Source: Crenobacter caeni
GTDB lineage: Bacteria; Pseudomonadota; Gammaproteobacteria; Burkholderiales; Chromobacteriaceae
Assembly: GCF_010435965.1 (NCBI RefSeq)
Contig: NZ_JAAGAA010000001.1
Span: forward strand, 62,001 to 126,000
Reading direction: 5' to 3'
Length of the DNA: 64,000 nt
Shown in pieces: positions 44,875 to 51,808 of this stretch. The position numbers and the translations under genes are program-made. Under the pieces are notes generated by a model that ran no database searches, was not told the origin of the DNA, and saw only the letters and a program-made list of their open reading frames with translations. Position 1 is the first letter of the stretch; every line of letters starts with the position of its first letter.

Positions 44875-45354
44875 TCAGTGGTGCGCCGGCATCGAATGCG
44901 CGGTGGCGGGGGCGGCCATGCCGTCCTCGACCACCACCTCGACCTTCACCTCGCCGGCCTTCTCGAAGCGCAGCGTCAGCGGGAAACGCTCGCCTTTGGC
45001 GAGTGGCGCGTTCAGCCCCATCAGCATCACGTGCAGGCCGCCCGGCGCGAAGCGCACGGTCTGCCCGGCGGGCACCGCGACGCCGCCTTCGACCTCGCGC
45101 ATGCGCATCACGCCGTTGTCGTTGACGTGGGTGTGCAGCTCGGCCTTGCCCGCGCGCGGCGTGGCCGCGCCAAGCAGGCGGTCGGCGTCCTGCCCGCGGT
45201 TGGCGAGTTCGAAGTAGGCGGCGCCGTTGGGCGCGGAGGGCGGCAGCAGGCGGCTCCACGCATGGTGGACGGTCAGCGCGCCGGCCCGGGTTTCGTGGGC
45301 GGCAGCCGCCAGCGGCAGGGTGGCGACGAGGGCGGCAAGAAGCAGTTTTTTCAT
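44875..45354 (-). CDS. Periplasmic copper chaperone, PCu(A)C family
   Basis: A 159-residue exported protein with a signal peptide ending AAAAHE. The copper site is read from HTHVNDNGVMRMREV and GGLHVMLMGL, the family's H-M...M-H-M arrangement. The C-terminus has extra histidines and methionine (HSMPAHH). PCu(A)C proteins hand Cu(I) to the CuA or CuB site of cytochrome oxidase. The ATG at 45354 begins MKKLLLAAL; a TTG nine bases earlier is possible. It is convergent with glpQ and divergent from marC; no Sco gene is nearby. Confidence 0.88.
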   Translation of the reverse strand: MKKLLLAALVATLPLAAAAHETRAGALTVHHAWSRLLPPSAPNGAAYFELANRGQDADRLLGAATPRAGKAELHTHVNDNGVMRMREVEGGVAVPAGQTVRFAPGGLHVMLMGLNAPLAKGERFPLTLRFEKAGEVKVEVVVEDGMAAPATAHSMPAHH

Positions 45355-45536
45355 GGCGTGCAAGTCCGGTTCATATCACCGCAGCAAGCTACCACAATCC
45401 ATCCGGCATCGGGTGCGACCGAATGTCGCAGCCGATTTGCCAAGGCGCGACGGCGGTTTGCCTGTTTCCGACCCGCCCCTGTGCAGCCGCCCCGCTGTCA
45501 TGAAGAATGGCCGCCTGACCCGACGTCCCCGCTGCC

Positions 45537-46181
45537 ATGCTGGAACACTTCTACCTGCAATACCTGTTCGGCGCGCTGGTGAGCCTGATCGTGATCACCA
45601 ACCCGCTCTCCAAGATCCCGCTGTTCATCAGCCTGACCCACGGCATGGACGACGCCAAGCGTGCCGAGCAGGCGCGCATGTCCTGCGTGTACGCGGCGGC
45701 GATCATGCTGGTGTCGCTGCTCGCCGGCAACCTGGTGCTCGAGTTCTTCGGCATCTCGTACGGCGCCTTGCGCATTGCCGGCGGCTTCGTCGTCGCCGTC
45801 ATCGGCTACCGCATGCTGTTCCTGTCGCAGGACCCCCACTCGACCACCCACCGCCCGAACTGCGAGGACTGCTCGTTCTTCCCGCTGGCGATGCCCGGCA
45901 TCAGCGGCCCCGGCACCATCGCGGTGGTGATCGGCCTCTCCACCGAGATCGCCGAGCTCGACACGCTGCCGGCCAAGGCCGCCGCCTTTTTCATGACTTT
46001 TGTCGCCATCGCGCTGGTCAGCGTCGGCGTATGGCTGACCCTCAAGTCGAGCGACGTGATCGCCGAGCGGCTGGGCCGCGCCGGCCGCGAGGTGCTCGGC
46101 CGGCTGATGGGCTTTTTGCTGATCTGCGTTGGCGTGCAGTTCGTCGGCTCGGGCATCCGCACCTTCATGGCGGGCTCCTGA
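45537..46181 (+). CDS. MarC-family membrane protein
   Basis: A 214-residue protein with about six membrane spans; NPLSKIPLFISLTHG in the first and PGISGPGTIAVVIGLS in the fourth span are MarC (UPF0056) hallmarks. The function of this family is unknown; early links to antibiotic resistance were not confirmed. ATG at 45537. It is divergent from the copper chaperone gene across 182 bp in which I see no other gene. Confidence 0.88.
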   Translation: MLEHFYLQYLFGALVSLIVITNPLSKIPLFISLTHGMDDAKRAEQARMSCVYAAAIMLVSLLAGNLVLEFFGISYGALRIAGGFVVAVIGYRMLFLSQDPHSTTHRPNCEDCSFFPLAMPGISGPGTIAVVIGLSTEIAELDTLPAKAAAFFMTFVAIALVSVGVWLTLKSSDVIAERLGRAGREVLGRLMGFLLICVGVQFVGSGIRTFMAGS

Positions 46182-46237
46182 TTGACCACGCGATACCCTG
46201 ATGGCATTGTTGGGCGTTGCTGTCTTTAGGGTTTGCC

Positions 46238-46933
46238 ATGTCGTCTATTTCCCCGGGGTTGGCCGGGGCGCGTGATACCGTGCCGATGCTGGTCGGTGCC
46301 GCGCCGTTCGGGCTGATCTTCGGCGCGTTGGCCACCTCTTCCCATTTGACCCCTGCCCAGACGCTGGCGATGTCGCTGCTGGTGTTTGCCGGCTCGTCGC
46401 AATTCATCGCGGTCGGCCTGTTTGCCGCCGGCACCGCGCTGCCGGTGCTATGGCTGACCACGCTGGTGGTCAACCTGCGCCATGCGCTGTATAGCGCCAC
46501 CTTGCTGCCGTACGCGCGTGATTGGCCGTTGCGCTGGCGATTGCCGCTGGCGTTCTGGCTGACCGACGAGACGTTTGCCGTCGTGGAACACCGCCTGCGT
46601 TCGGGCATGGTCGCCGGCGGCGCGGCGTACTGGCTTGGCTCGTCACTGGCGATGTACGGCAACTGGCTGCTGTGGACGCTGCTGGGCATCATGGTCGGGC
46701 AGGGGATACCCGGCATCGCCGGCTGGGGGCTGGACTTCGCGATGCTGGCGACCTTCACCGCCATCGTCGCGCCGCAGCTCAAGACCCGTCCTGCGCTGGC
46801 CGCTGCATTGGTCGCTGGCGCGGTGGCACTTTGGCTGCGCGCCTTGCCGTATCAGGGCGGCCTGATGCTGGCTTCGTGTGCGGGCATCGCCACGGGCATG
46901 CTGCTGGACGGCAAGCGCAAGGAGGCCGCATGA
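46238..46933 (+). CDS. azlC: AzlC-family branched-chain amino acid exporter, large subunit
   Basis: A 231-residue membrane protein with several spans. [23 protein letters not shown] and [16 protein letters not shown] are family marks, followed by [11 protein letters not shown] and [10 protein letters not shown]. With AzlD it forms the BrnFE-type exporter of leucine, isoleucine, valine and methionine. The ATG at 46238 follows TAGGG. The azlD start overlaps its stop (ATGA), so the subunits are translated together. Confidence 0.92.
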   Translation: MSSISPGLAGARDTVPMLVGAAPFGLIFGALATSSHLTPAQTLAMSLLVFAGSSQFIAVGLFAAGTALPVLWLTTLVVNLRHALYSATLLPYARDWPLRWRLPLAFWLTDETFAVVEHRLRSGMVAGGAAYWLGSSLAMYGNWLLWTLLGIMVGQGIPGIAGWGLDFAMLATFTAIVAPQLKTRPALAAALVAGAVALWLRALPYQGGLMLASCAGIATGMLLDGKRKEAA

Positions 46934-47244
46934 ACGTGTGGCTGGCCATCATCGGCATGGCGCTGCTGACGCTGGCCATTCGAGCCAGCTTCCTGGTGCT
47001 GGGCCGGCGCTGGGTGTTTCCGTCGTGGCTGGCGCGTGCCTTGCACTATGTGCCGGTTGCGGTGCTGTCGGCGCTGGTGGTGCCGATGGCGCTGGCGCCC
47101 GGCGGGAGCATCGCGCTGTCGTGGCAGAACCCCTATCTGGTCGGTTCCGTGTGCGCGGGGGCGCTGGCCTGGTATAGCGGACGTACCCTGCCGGCGCTGT
47201 TGGCGAGTTTCGTACTCTTTGCCGCGCTGCGTTATTTCGCCTGA
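46930..47244 (+). CDS. azlD: AzlD-family exporter small subunit
   Basis: A 104-residue membrane protein with three to four spans ([35 protein letters not shown]). It is the small partner of AzlC. It begins at the ATG overlapping the azlC stop and ends 13 bases inside the 3' end of the convergent VOC-family gene, leaving no room for a terminator between them. Confidence 0.9.
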   Translation: MNVWLAIIGMALLTLAIRASFLVLGRRWVFPSWLARALHYVPVAVLSALVVPMALAPGGSIALSWQNPYLVGSVCAGALAWYSGRTLPALLASFVLFAALRYFA

Positions 47245-47642
47245 GTCTGGCGCGGGCAGCCCGGCTCGAGCAGGTCCCAGCGGTTGCCGTACGGGTCGCG
47301 GAACACCGCGACCGTGCCGTAGGCCTCCTCGCGCGGCGCCTCCTCGAATTCGACGCCAAGCGAACGGTAGCGCGCGTAGTCGCGCCAGAAGTCGTTGGTG
47401 TAGAGGAACAGCCAGACCCGGCCGCCGCCTTGCCGGCCGATCGCGGTGCGCTGCGCCTCGTCGGCCGCACGCGCGATGAGCAGCGCGGTCTCGCCGCCGG
47501 GGGGCGCGACCCGCACCCAGCGCTTGCCGCCGCCCAGGTCGGTGTCTTCCAGCAGCGTAAAGCCCAGCGTGTCGCGGTAGAAGGCGAGCGCGCGGTCGTA
47601 CTCGTCGACGAGCAGCGAGAAGTGGGCGATACGTTGTTTCAT
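47232..47642 (-). CDS. VOC (glyoxalase/dioxygenase) superfamily protein
   Basis: A 136-residue protein with two beta-alpha-beta-beta-beta repeats: IAHFSLLVDEYDRALAFYRDTLGFTLLEDTDLG and VFRDPYGNRWDLLEP. Members include glyoxalase I, antibiotic-binding proteins and dioxygenases; metal ligands and substrate cannot be assigned confidently. ATG at 47642. It lies 22 bp downstream of the tryptophan-attenuated NSS transporter gene and may be its operon partner. Confidence 0.82.
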   Translation of the reverse strand: MKQRIAHFSLLVDEYDRALAFYRDTLGFTLLEDTDLGGGKRWVRVAPPGGETALLIARAADEAQRTAIGRQGGGRVWLFLYTNDFWRDYARYRSLGVEFEEAPREEAYGTVAVFRDPYGNRWDLLEPGCPRQTQAK

Positions 47643-47664
47643 TTTTCAAATCTCCAAACGGACT

Positions 47665-48978
47665 TCACAGGTTCCAGAACAGGATCAGCGCGGTCAGCGC
47701 CGGCGCCACGTAGCGGCACATCACGCGCATCGCGGCGGCGGCGCGCGCGCGCAGCATCAGCTCGGCGCTGATGGCAGGCCACGCCTTGTAGCCGGCGAAC
47801 AGCGCGGTGCCGATGCCGCCGACGGGCAGCAGGATATTGCTTGCGGTGTAGTCCATCAGCTCGAAGGCGTTGCGGCCGAACAGCTTGTAGTCGGCCAACA
47901 GGCCGAACGACAGCGAAGCGGGGACACCGGCGGCGAACACCAGGGCCGCGGCGACCAGCGTCGCCTTGCGGCGGCTGACGCCCCATTCGTCGATCGGCAG
48001 CACCACGATCAGTTCGAGCAGCGACACCGACGAAGTCAGCGCGGCGAACAGCAATAGCGCGAAGAAGGCCAGCGCAAACAGCTGCCCGAACGGCAGGTGG
48101 TTGAACACCACCGGCATCGTCATATAGGTGAGGCCGGGGCCGGCGGCCGGGTCGAGGCCGAAGGCGGCCACCGCCGGGAAGATCATCAGCCCGGCCAGCA
48201 CCGACGTCAGCGTGGTCAACGACGCGACCCACAGCGCCGAGCCGGCCAGCTTCACCTCGCTGCCCAGGTAGGAGCCGTAGGCGAGCATGCAGCCGGCGCC
48301 GACCGACAGTGAGAAAAACGCCAGCCCCAGCGCGTCGACCAGCATCGCCGGCGTCACCTTGGAGAAGTCCGGCGCGAGGAACTCGGCGACGCCGGTGGCC
48401 GCGCCGGGCAGCGTCAGCGAGCGCACGATCAGCACCAGCATCAGCACGAAGAGGGCGGGCATCAGCAGCTTGCCGGCGCGCTCGATGCCGTTCTTCACCC
48501 CGGCGATCACCACCGCGAGCGTCAGCGCCATGAACACCGCGTGGGTGAGCAGCGGCTCGATGGGGCTGCCGACATACTGGCCGAACAGCGCGGCAAGGGC
48601 GGCCGGATCGTCGCTCATCACCCGGCCGTCGGCGGCGCGCATGAGGTAGCCCAGCGTCCAGCCGCCGACCACGCTGTAAAAGCTCAGCACCAGAAAGCCC
48701 GCCAGCACGCCGGCGTAGCCGGTCAGCGGCCACGCGCCGCCGCCCAGCCGCTTGAACGCGCTGACCGCGCCGGCGCGCGCCGCGCGGCCGATCGCGAACT
48801 CGGCGAGCAGCAGGGTCAGGCCCAGCGTGAAGGTGAGCAGGACGAAGATCGCGAGGAAGGCGCCGCCGCCGTTCATCGCGGTGACGTAGGGGAATTTCCA
48901 GATCGAACCCAGGCCCACCGTGGCGCCGGCCGAGGCCAGGATGAAACCGAGGCGCGAGCCCCATTGTGATCGCTGCAT
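47665..48978 (-). CDS. NSS-family Na+/amino acid symporter, probably tryptophan
   Basis: A 437-residue member of the neurotransmitter:sodium symporter family (LeuT, TnaT, MhsT, Tyr1), 11 or so spans. The first helix has WGSRLGFILASAGATVGLGSIWKFPY with the unwound Na/substrate site, then NGGGAFLAIF; SFYSVVGGWTLGYL is helix 3; GLAFFSLSVGAGCMLAYGSY is helix 6. ATG at 48978 with an AAGGAG site. Its leader contains a short peptide with three consecutive Trp codons and a terminator, so tryptophan is the most likely substrate or signal. The paralogue lies directly upstream. Confidence 0.88.
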   Translation of the reverse strand: MQRSQWGSRLGFILASAGATVGLGSIWKFPYVTAMNGGGAFLAIFVLLTFTLGLTLLLAEFAIGRAARAGAVSAFKRLGGGAWPLTGYAGVLAGFLVLSFYSVVGGWTLGYLMRAADGRVMSDDPAALAALFGQYVGSPIEPLLTHAVFMALTLAVVIAGVKNGIERAGKLLMPALFVLMLVLIVRSLTLPGAATGVAEFLAPDFSKVTPAMLVDALGLAFFSLSVGAGCMLAYGSYLGSEVKLAGSALWVASLTTLTSVLAGLMIFPAVAAFGLDPAAGPGLTYMTMPVVFNHLPFGQLFALAFFALLLFAALTSSVSLLELIVVLPIDEWGVSRRKATLVAAALVFAAGVPASLSFGLLADYKLFGRNAFELMDYTASNILLPVGGIGTALFAGYKAWPAISAELMLRARAAAAMRVMCRYVAPALTALILFWNL

Positions 48979-49035
48979 GACTGCTCCTTGTACTTGTGGT
49001 GGCGGTCGCCGGACAGGGAGCTTGGGGGTCGGAAT

Positions 49036-49060
49036 GACAAAGGCCGCCTGTCGGCGGCCT
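49036..49060 (-). terminator. Attenuator terminator of the Trp-leader transporter
   Basis: On the minus strand AGGCCGCC (49060-49053), four-base loop, GGCGGCCT (49048-49041), then TTGTCATT. It lies 62 bases before the transporter ATG with no promoter visible in between, so the gene needs read-through. An upstream segment (fwd 49074-49086) can pair with the left arm (fwd 49053-49064) as an antiterminator with two bulges. Confidence 0.75.
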
Positions 49061-49089
49061 GGTCTATGGTCGTGAACCGGCGCGCCGTG

Positions 49090-49143
49090 TTAAGGGCGCC
49101 ACCACCAGCGGCGGGTAGTCGGGTTCACGAGGATGCTGTTCAT
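49090..49143 (-). CDS. Trp-rich attenuator leader peptide
   Basis: A 17-residue reading frame, MNSILVNPTTRRWWWRP, with three consecutive TGG codons (49107-49099) and a TAA right after. It is followed by two mutually exclusive pairings: GTGAACC within the peptide (fwd 49122-49128) with GGTTCAC after the stop (fwd 49072-49078), or that second segment with the terminator's left arm. This is the architecture of trp-type ribosome-mediated attenuation. The transporter follows 111 bases downstream. ATG lies only six bases after a -10-like hexamer. Confidence 0.78.
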   Translation of the reverse strand: MNSILVNPTTRRWWWRP

Positions 49144-49149
49144 GTTCCT

Positions 49150-49179
49150 AGCATGCCTTGGCGGGCGGCCTCCCGTCAA
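49150..49179 (-). promoter_or_regulatory. Promoter-like element of the Trp leader
   Basis: Minus strand TTGACG (49179-49174), 18-base spacer, CATGCT (49155-49150), then six bases to the leader ATG. The -35 is good, the -10 weak. Same geometry as before the Tyr leader. Confidence 0.4.
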
Positions 49180-49200
49180 GGCCTGGATACAATCTGCACG

Positions 49201-50520
49201 CTACAGGTTTTTGAGCAGGATGGCCGCGATCGCCAGCGGCGCGACGAGCCGGCAGTTCCACTTGAGCGCGGACAGCGCCCAGCCGGACAGCCCTGCGTGC
49301 TCGCGCATCAGCGGCCACACCCGCCAGCCGGCGAACAGCGCGACCAGGATGCCGGAGAGCGGCATCATCACGTTGCTCACGCTGTAATCCATCGCGTCGA
49401 AGATGTTCTTGCCGAACACGCTGATGTCCGACCACGGCCCCAGCGACAGCGAGGCCGGCACGCCGGCGAGGAACACGGCGAGGCTCAAGGCGATCACCAC
49501 CGGCCGGCGCGGCAGGGAGAACTCGTCGAGGAACAGCGTCGCGATCAGCTCGAGCATCGACACCGAAGACGTCAGCGCCGCCACCGACAGCAGCGCGAAG
49601 AAGGCGATGGCGAAGACTTGTCCGAAGGGCAGGCTGGCGAATACGATGGGCATGGTCATGAAGGTGAGGCCGGGGCCGGCAGCCGGGTCGAGGCCGAAGG
49701 CGACCAGCGCCGGGAAGATCATCAGCCCAGCGAGGATGGCCACCATGCAGGAGAGGCCGACCACCCACGCCGCCGAGCGCAGCACCGGCGTTTCCTGCTT
49801 GACGTAGGAGCCGTACGCGATCATGCCGCCGGTGCCCAGCGACAGCGAGAAGAAGGCGAGCCCCAGCGCGTCGCCGACCATCGCCGGGGTGACGGCCGAG
49901 AAGTCCGGCGTGAAAAAGGCAAGCGCGCCGGCGGCGGCGCCGGGCAGGGTCAGCGAGCGCACGATCAGCGCGAGCATCAGCAGGAACAGGCAAGGCATCA
50001 AGAGCTTGCTGGCGCGTTCGATCCCCTTTTCCACCCCGCCCAGCACGATGGCCAGCGTGGCGAGCGCGAACACCGCGTGGCTGACGATGGGCCACAGCGG
50101 GTCTTCCACGTAGCGGGTGAAGGTCGAGGTGAGCACGGCCGTGTTGGTGGCCAGCACCGAGCCTTCGAAGGCCAGCGCGAGGTAGCCCAGCGTCCAGCCG
50201 CCGACCACGCTGTAGAAGCTGTACAGCACGAAGGCGGCGAAGATGCCCATCAGGCCTGCCAGCGGCCACAGCCCGCCGGCGAGTCGGCGGAACATGCCGA
50301 CCGGGCCGCGCTGCGCGGCGCGCCCCAGCGTGAATTCGACCAAGAGCTGCGCGAAGCCGAGCGTGAAGCTGAACAGCAGGAACAGCAGGATGAAGGCGCC
50401 GCCGCCGTTCATCGCGGTGACGAAGGGAAACTTCCAGATCGCGCCCAGGCCGACGGCCGAGCCGGCGGCGGCGAGGATGAAACCGAGGCGCGAGCCCCAG
50501 CTGCTTCTTGTGGTGGTCAT
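49201..50520 (-). CDS. NSS-family Na+/amino acid symporter, probably tyrosine
   Basis: A 439-residue paralogue of the downstream transporter: WGSRLGFILAAAGSAVGLGAIWKFPF in helix 1, SFYSVVGGWTLGYL in helix 3, GLAFFSLSLGTGGMIAYGSY in helix 6, SSVSMLELIATLFLDE later. ATG at 50520 has an AAGGGG site. A perfect-stem terminator lies 41 bases before the ATG, and the leader peptide upstream has Tyr codons in a YVYY run, so tyrosine is the likely signal. Known bacterial NSS members include the tyrosine transporter Tyr1 and the tryptophan transporter TnaT. Substrate assignment is inference. Confidence 0.88.
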   Translation of the reverse strand: MTTTRSSWGSRLGFILAAAGSAVGLGAIWKFPFVTAMNGGGAFILLFLLFSFTLGFAQLLVEFTLGRAAQRGPVGMFRRLAGGLWPLAGLMGIFAAFVLYSFYSVVGGWTLGYLALAFEGSVLATNTAVLTSTFTRYVEDPLWPIVSHAVFALATLAIVLGGVEKGIERASKLLMPCLFLLMLALIVRSLTLPGAAAGALAFFTPDFSAVTPAMVGDALGLAFFSLSLGTGGMIAYGSYVKQETPVLRSAAWVVGLSCMVAILAGLMIFPALVAFGLDPAAGPGLTFMTMPIVFASLPFGQVFAIAFFALLSVAALTSSVSMLELIATLFLDEFSLPRRPVVIALSLAVFLAGVPASLSLGPWSDISVFGKNIFDAMDYSVSNVMMPLSGILVALFAGWRVWPLMREHAGLSGWALSALKWNCRLVAPLAIAAILLKNL

Positions 50521-50560
50521 GATGGCCCCTTGTGGTGGAGGCCACCGCCCGCGCTGCCGA

Positions 50561-50590
50561 CAAAACAAAAAGGCCGCCTGGACGGCGGCC
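50561..50590 (-). terminator. Attenuator terminator of the Tyr-leader transporter
   Basis: On the minus strand GGCCGCC (50590-50584), five-base loop, GGCGGCC (50578-50572), then TTTTTGTTTTG: a classic strong intrinsic terminator. Only 40 bases separate it from the transporter ATG, too few for a separate promoter. Its left arm (fwd 50584-50593) can instead pair over ten bases, two of them wobble, with fwd 50629-50638. Confidence 0.85.
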
Positions 50591-50610
50591 GATTCAGTCG
50601 GTTTCGTTTT

Positions 50611-50697
50611 TCAGGACAACACGAGACGACCGGCCACCAAAGAGGAGGCCGGGTAATACACGTAGCCAGTTACGGCGTTGCGTTGCAGTCTGTCCAT
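50611..50697 (-). CDS. Tyr-containing attenuator leader peptide
   Basis: A 28-residue frame starting MDRLQRNAVTGYVYYPASS and ending VLS, with codons TAC-GTG-TAT-TAC at 50664-50653. The codons after YVYY (CCGGCC, fwd 50647-50652) can pair with GGCCGG (fwd 50630-50635) inside the same frame; the latter overlaps the segment that can otherwise form the antiterminator. Stalling at the Tyr codons would free it. An alternative ATG frame starting seven bases upstream (MSAWTDCNATP) is less convincing. The stop is 20 bases before the terminator stem. Confidence 0.65.
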   Translation of the reverse strand: MDRLQRNAVTGYVYYPASSLVAGRLVLS

Positions 50698-50703
50698 GCA
50701 GAC

Positions 50704-50733
50704 ATCTTGCTGCCTGGATGCGTAGCCTGTCAA
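50704..50733 (-). promoter_or_regulatory. Promoter-like element of the Tyr leader
   Basis: Minus strand TTGACA (50733-50728, perfect -35), 18-base spacer, CAAGAT (50709-50704), then six bases to the leader ATG. The spacing is identical to that before the Trp leader. Confidence 0.5.
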
Positions 50734-50850
50734 ATGGATGGCGATGATTTTTGGCGTTTTATGCCATCATGGTTTTATGTTCGGCAATTTTGCGGTTTGT
50801 TTTTACCGATTTGTCCCGGTTTGATGCGTGACTGCCGGCGCCCGAGGTGC

Positions 50851-51711
50851 CTAATCGCGCGCTTGTCCGGCGGCAATACGCTCGGCGGCTTCCGGCGGGC
50901 CGAACAGCAGCGCCAGTTTCTCCCGCCATACGCGTGCGCGCGCCACTTCGCGCGCCATGTCGACCCACTCGGTCAGCGTGACCCATAGCGGGTTGAAGCT
51001 GGTGACCGGCTTGACCGTGCCGTAGTCGCACGGCTCGGCCGGGTCTTCCTCGACGTAGCTGCCGAACAGCCTGTCCCATACCACCAGCACGCCGGCGTAG
51101 TTGCGGTCGAGGTAGCGAGGATTCTTCGCGTGGTGCACGCGGTGGATCGACGGCGTGTTGAACACTTTTTCCAGCACGCCCAGCCTGGGGATGGCCTGGG
51201 TATGTACGAAGAACTGGAAGGCGAGGTTGATCAGCACCACGCCGACCACCGCCTCGGGCGGGAAGCCCAGCCACGCCAGTGGCAGCCAGAACAGCCACAT
51301 GCCGGCGACCGGGTACATCAGGCTCTGCCGGAAGGCGGTGGTGAAGTTCATCCGGGTCGAGCTGTGGTGCACGCTGTGCGCGGCCCACAGCCAGCGCACA
51401 CGGTGGCTCGCGCGGTGGAAGCCGTAGTAGAGGAAGTCCTGCGCGACAAACAGCGCGACAAAGGCCGGCCAGCCAAGCGGAAAGTCGAACAGCCGGTGCT
51501 GCCACACCCACGCGTAGACGGGCAGCACCAGGAACCACGCGAGCTTGTCGGCGCCCTGGTGCATGAGGCCAAGCGCCGCGCTGCACAGGCTGTCGCGCCA
51601 GCCGTAGATATCCGCCCGCCGCTGGCGGCGCCAGTAGACAACCTCCAGCGCGACGCACAGCAGGAACAGCGGTGTCAGCGCCAGCAGCAATAACTCGATA
51701 TCGAACCCCAT
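50851..51711 (-). CDS. Fatty acid hydroxylase / sterol desaturase family membrane protein
   Basis: A 286-residue integral membrane di-iron enzyme with the three histidine clusters of the superfamily: HRASH, HSVHH and HRVHH, and several spans before and between them. Members hydroxylate or desaturate lipids (fatty acids, sterols, carotenoids); the substrate here is not known. The ATG at 51711 has a GGAGGA site; an upstream codon at 51741 is rejected. It lies downstream of rodA in the same direction (97-bp gap) and may be read together with the cell-shape genes. Confidence 0.88.
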   Translation of the reverse strand: MGFDIELLLLALTPLFLLCVALEVVYWRRQRRADIYGWRDSLCSAALGLMHQGADKLAWFLVLPVYAWVWQHRLFDFPLGWPAFVALFVAQDFLYYGFHRASHRVRWLWAAHSVHHSSTRMNFTTAFRQSLMYPVAGMWLFWLPLAWLGFPPEAVVGVVLINLAFQFFVHTQAIPRLGVLEKVFNTPSIHRVHHAKNPRYLDRNYAGVLVVWDRLFGSYVEEDPAEPCDYGTVKPVTSFNPLWVTLTEWVDMAREVARARVWREKLALLFGPPEAAERIAAGQARD

Positions 51712-51808
51712 CCCGTCCTCCTCGTGTCCGCTGGCGGCCATGCGTGGGCAACCAGTCTGCCGGCAGGTTATGCCAATGGGGTTGCTTGCGCAAGGGAGGG
51801 CGTGGGGC

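Noticed and set aside
48979-49143. T-box or TRAP-type control of the Trp transporter
   Set aside because: No T-box consensus or (G/U)AG repeats are visible, and both systems are Firmicutes features; the leader peptide explains the layout.
50603-50705. Alternative short leader frame (MSAWTDCNATP) starting seven bases upstream of the Tyr leader
   Set aside because: It holds only one Trp codon and stops before the pairing segments, so it could not control them as well as the Tyr frame.
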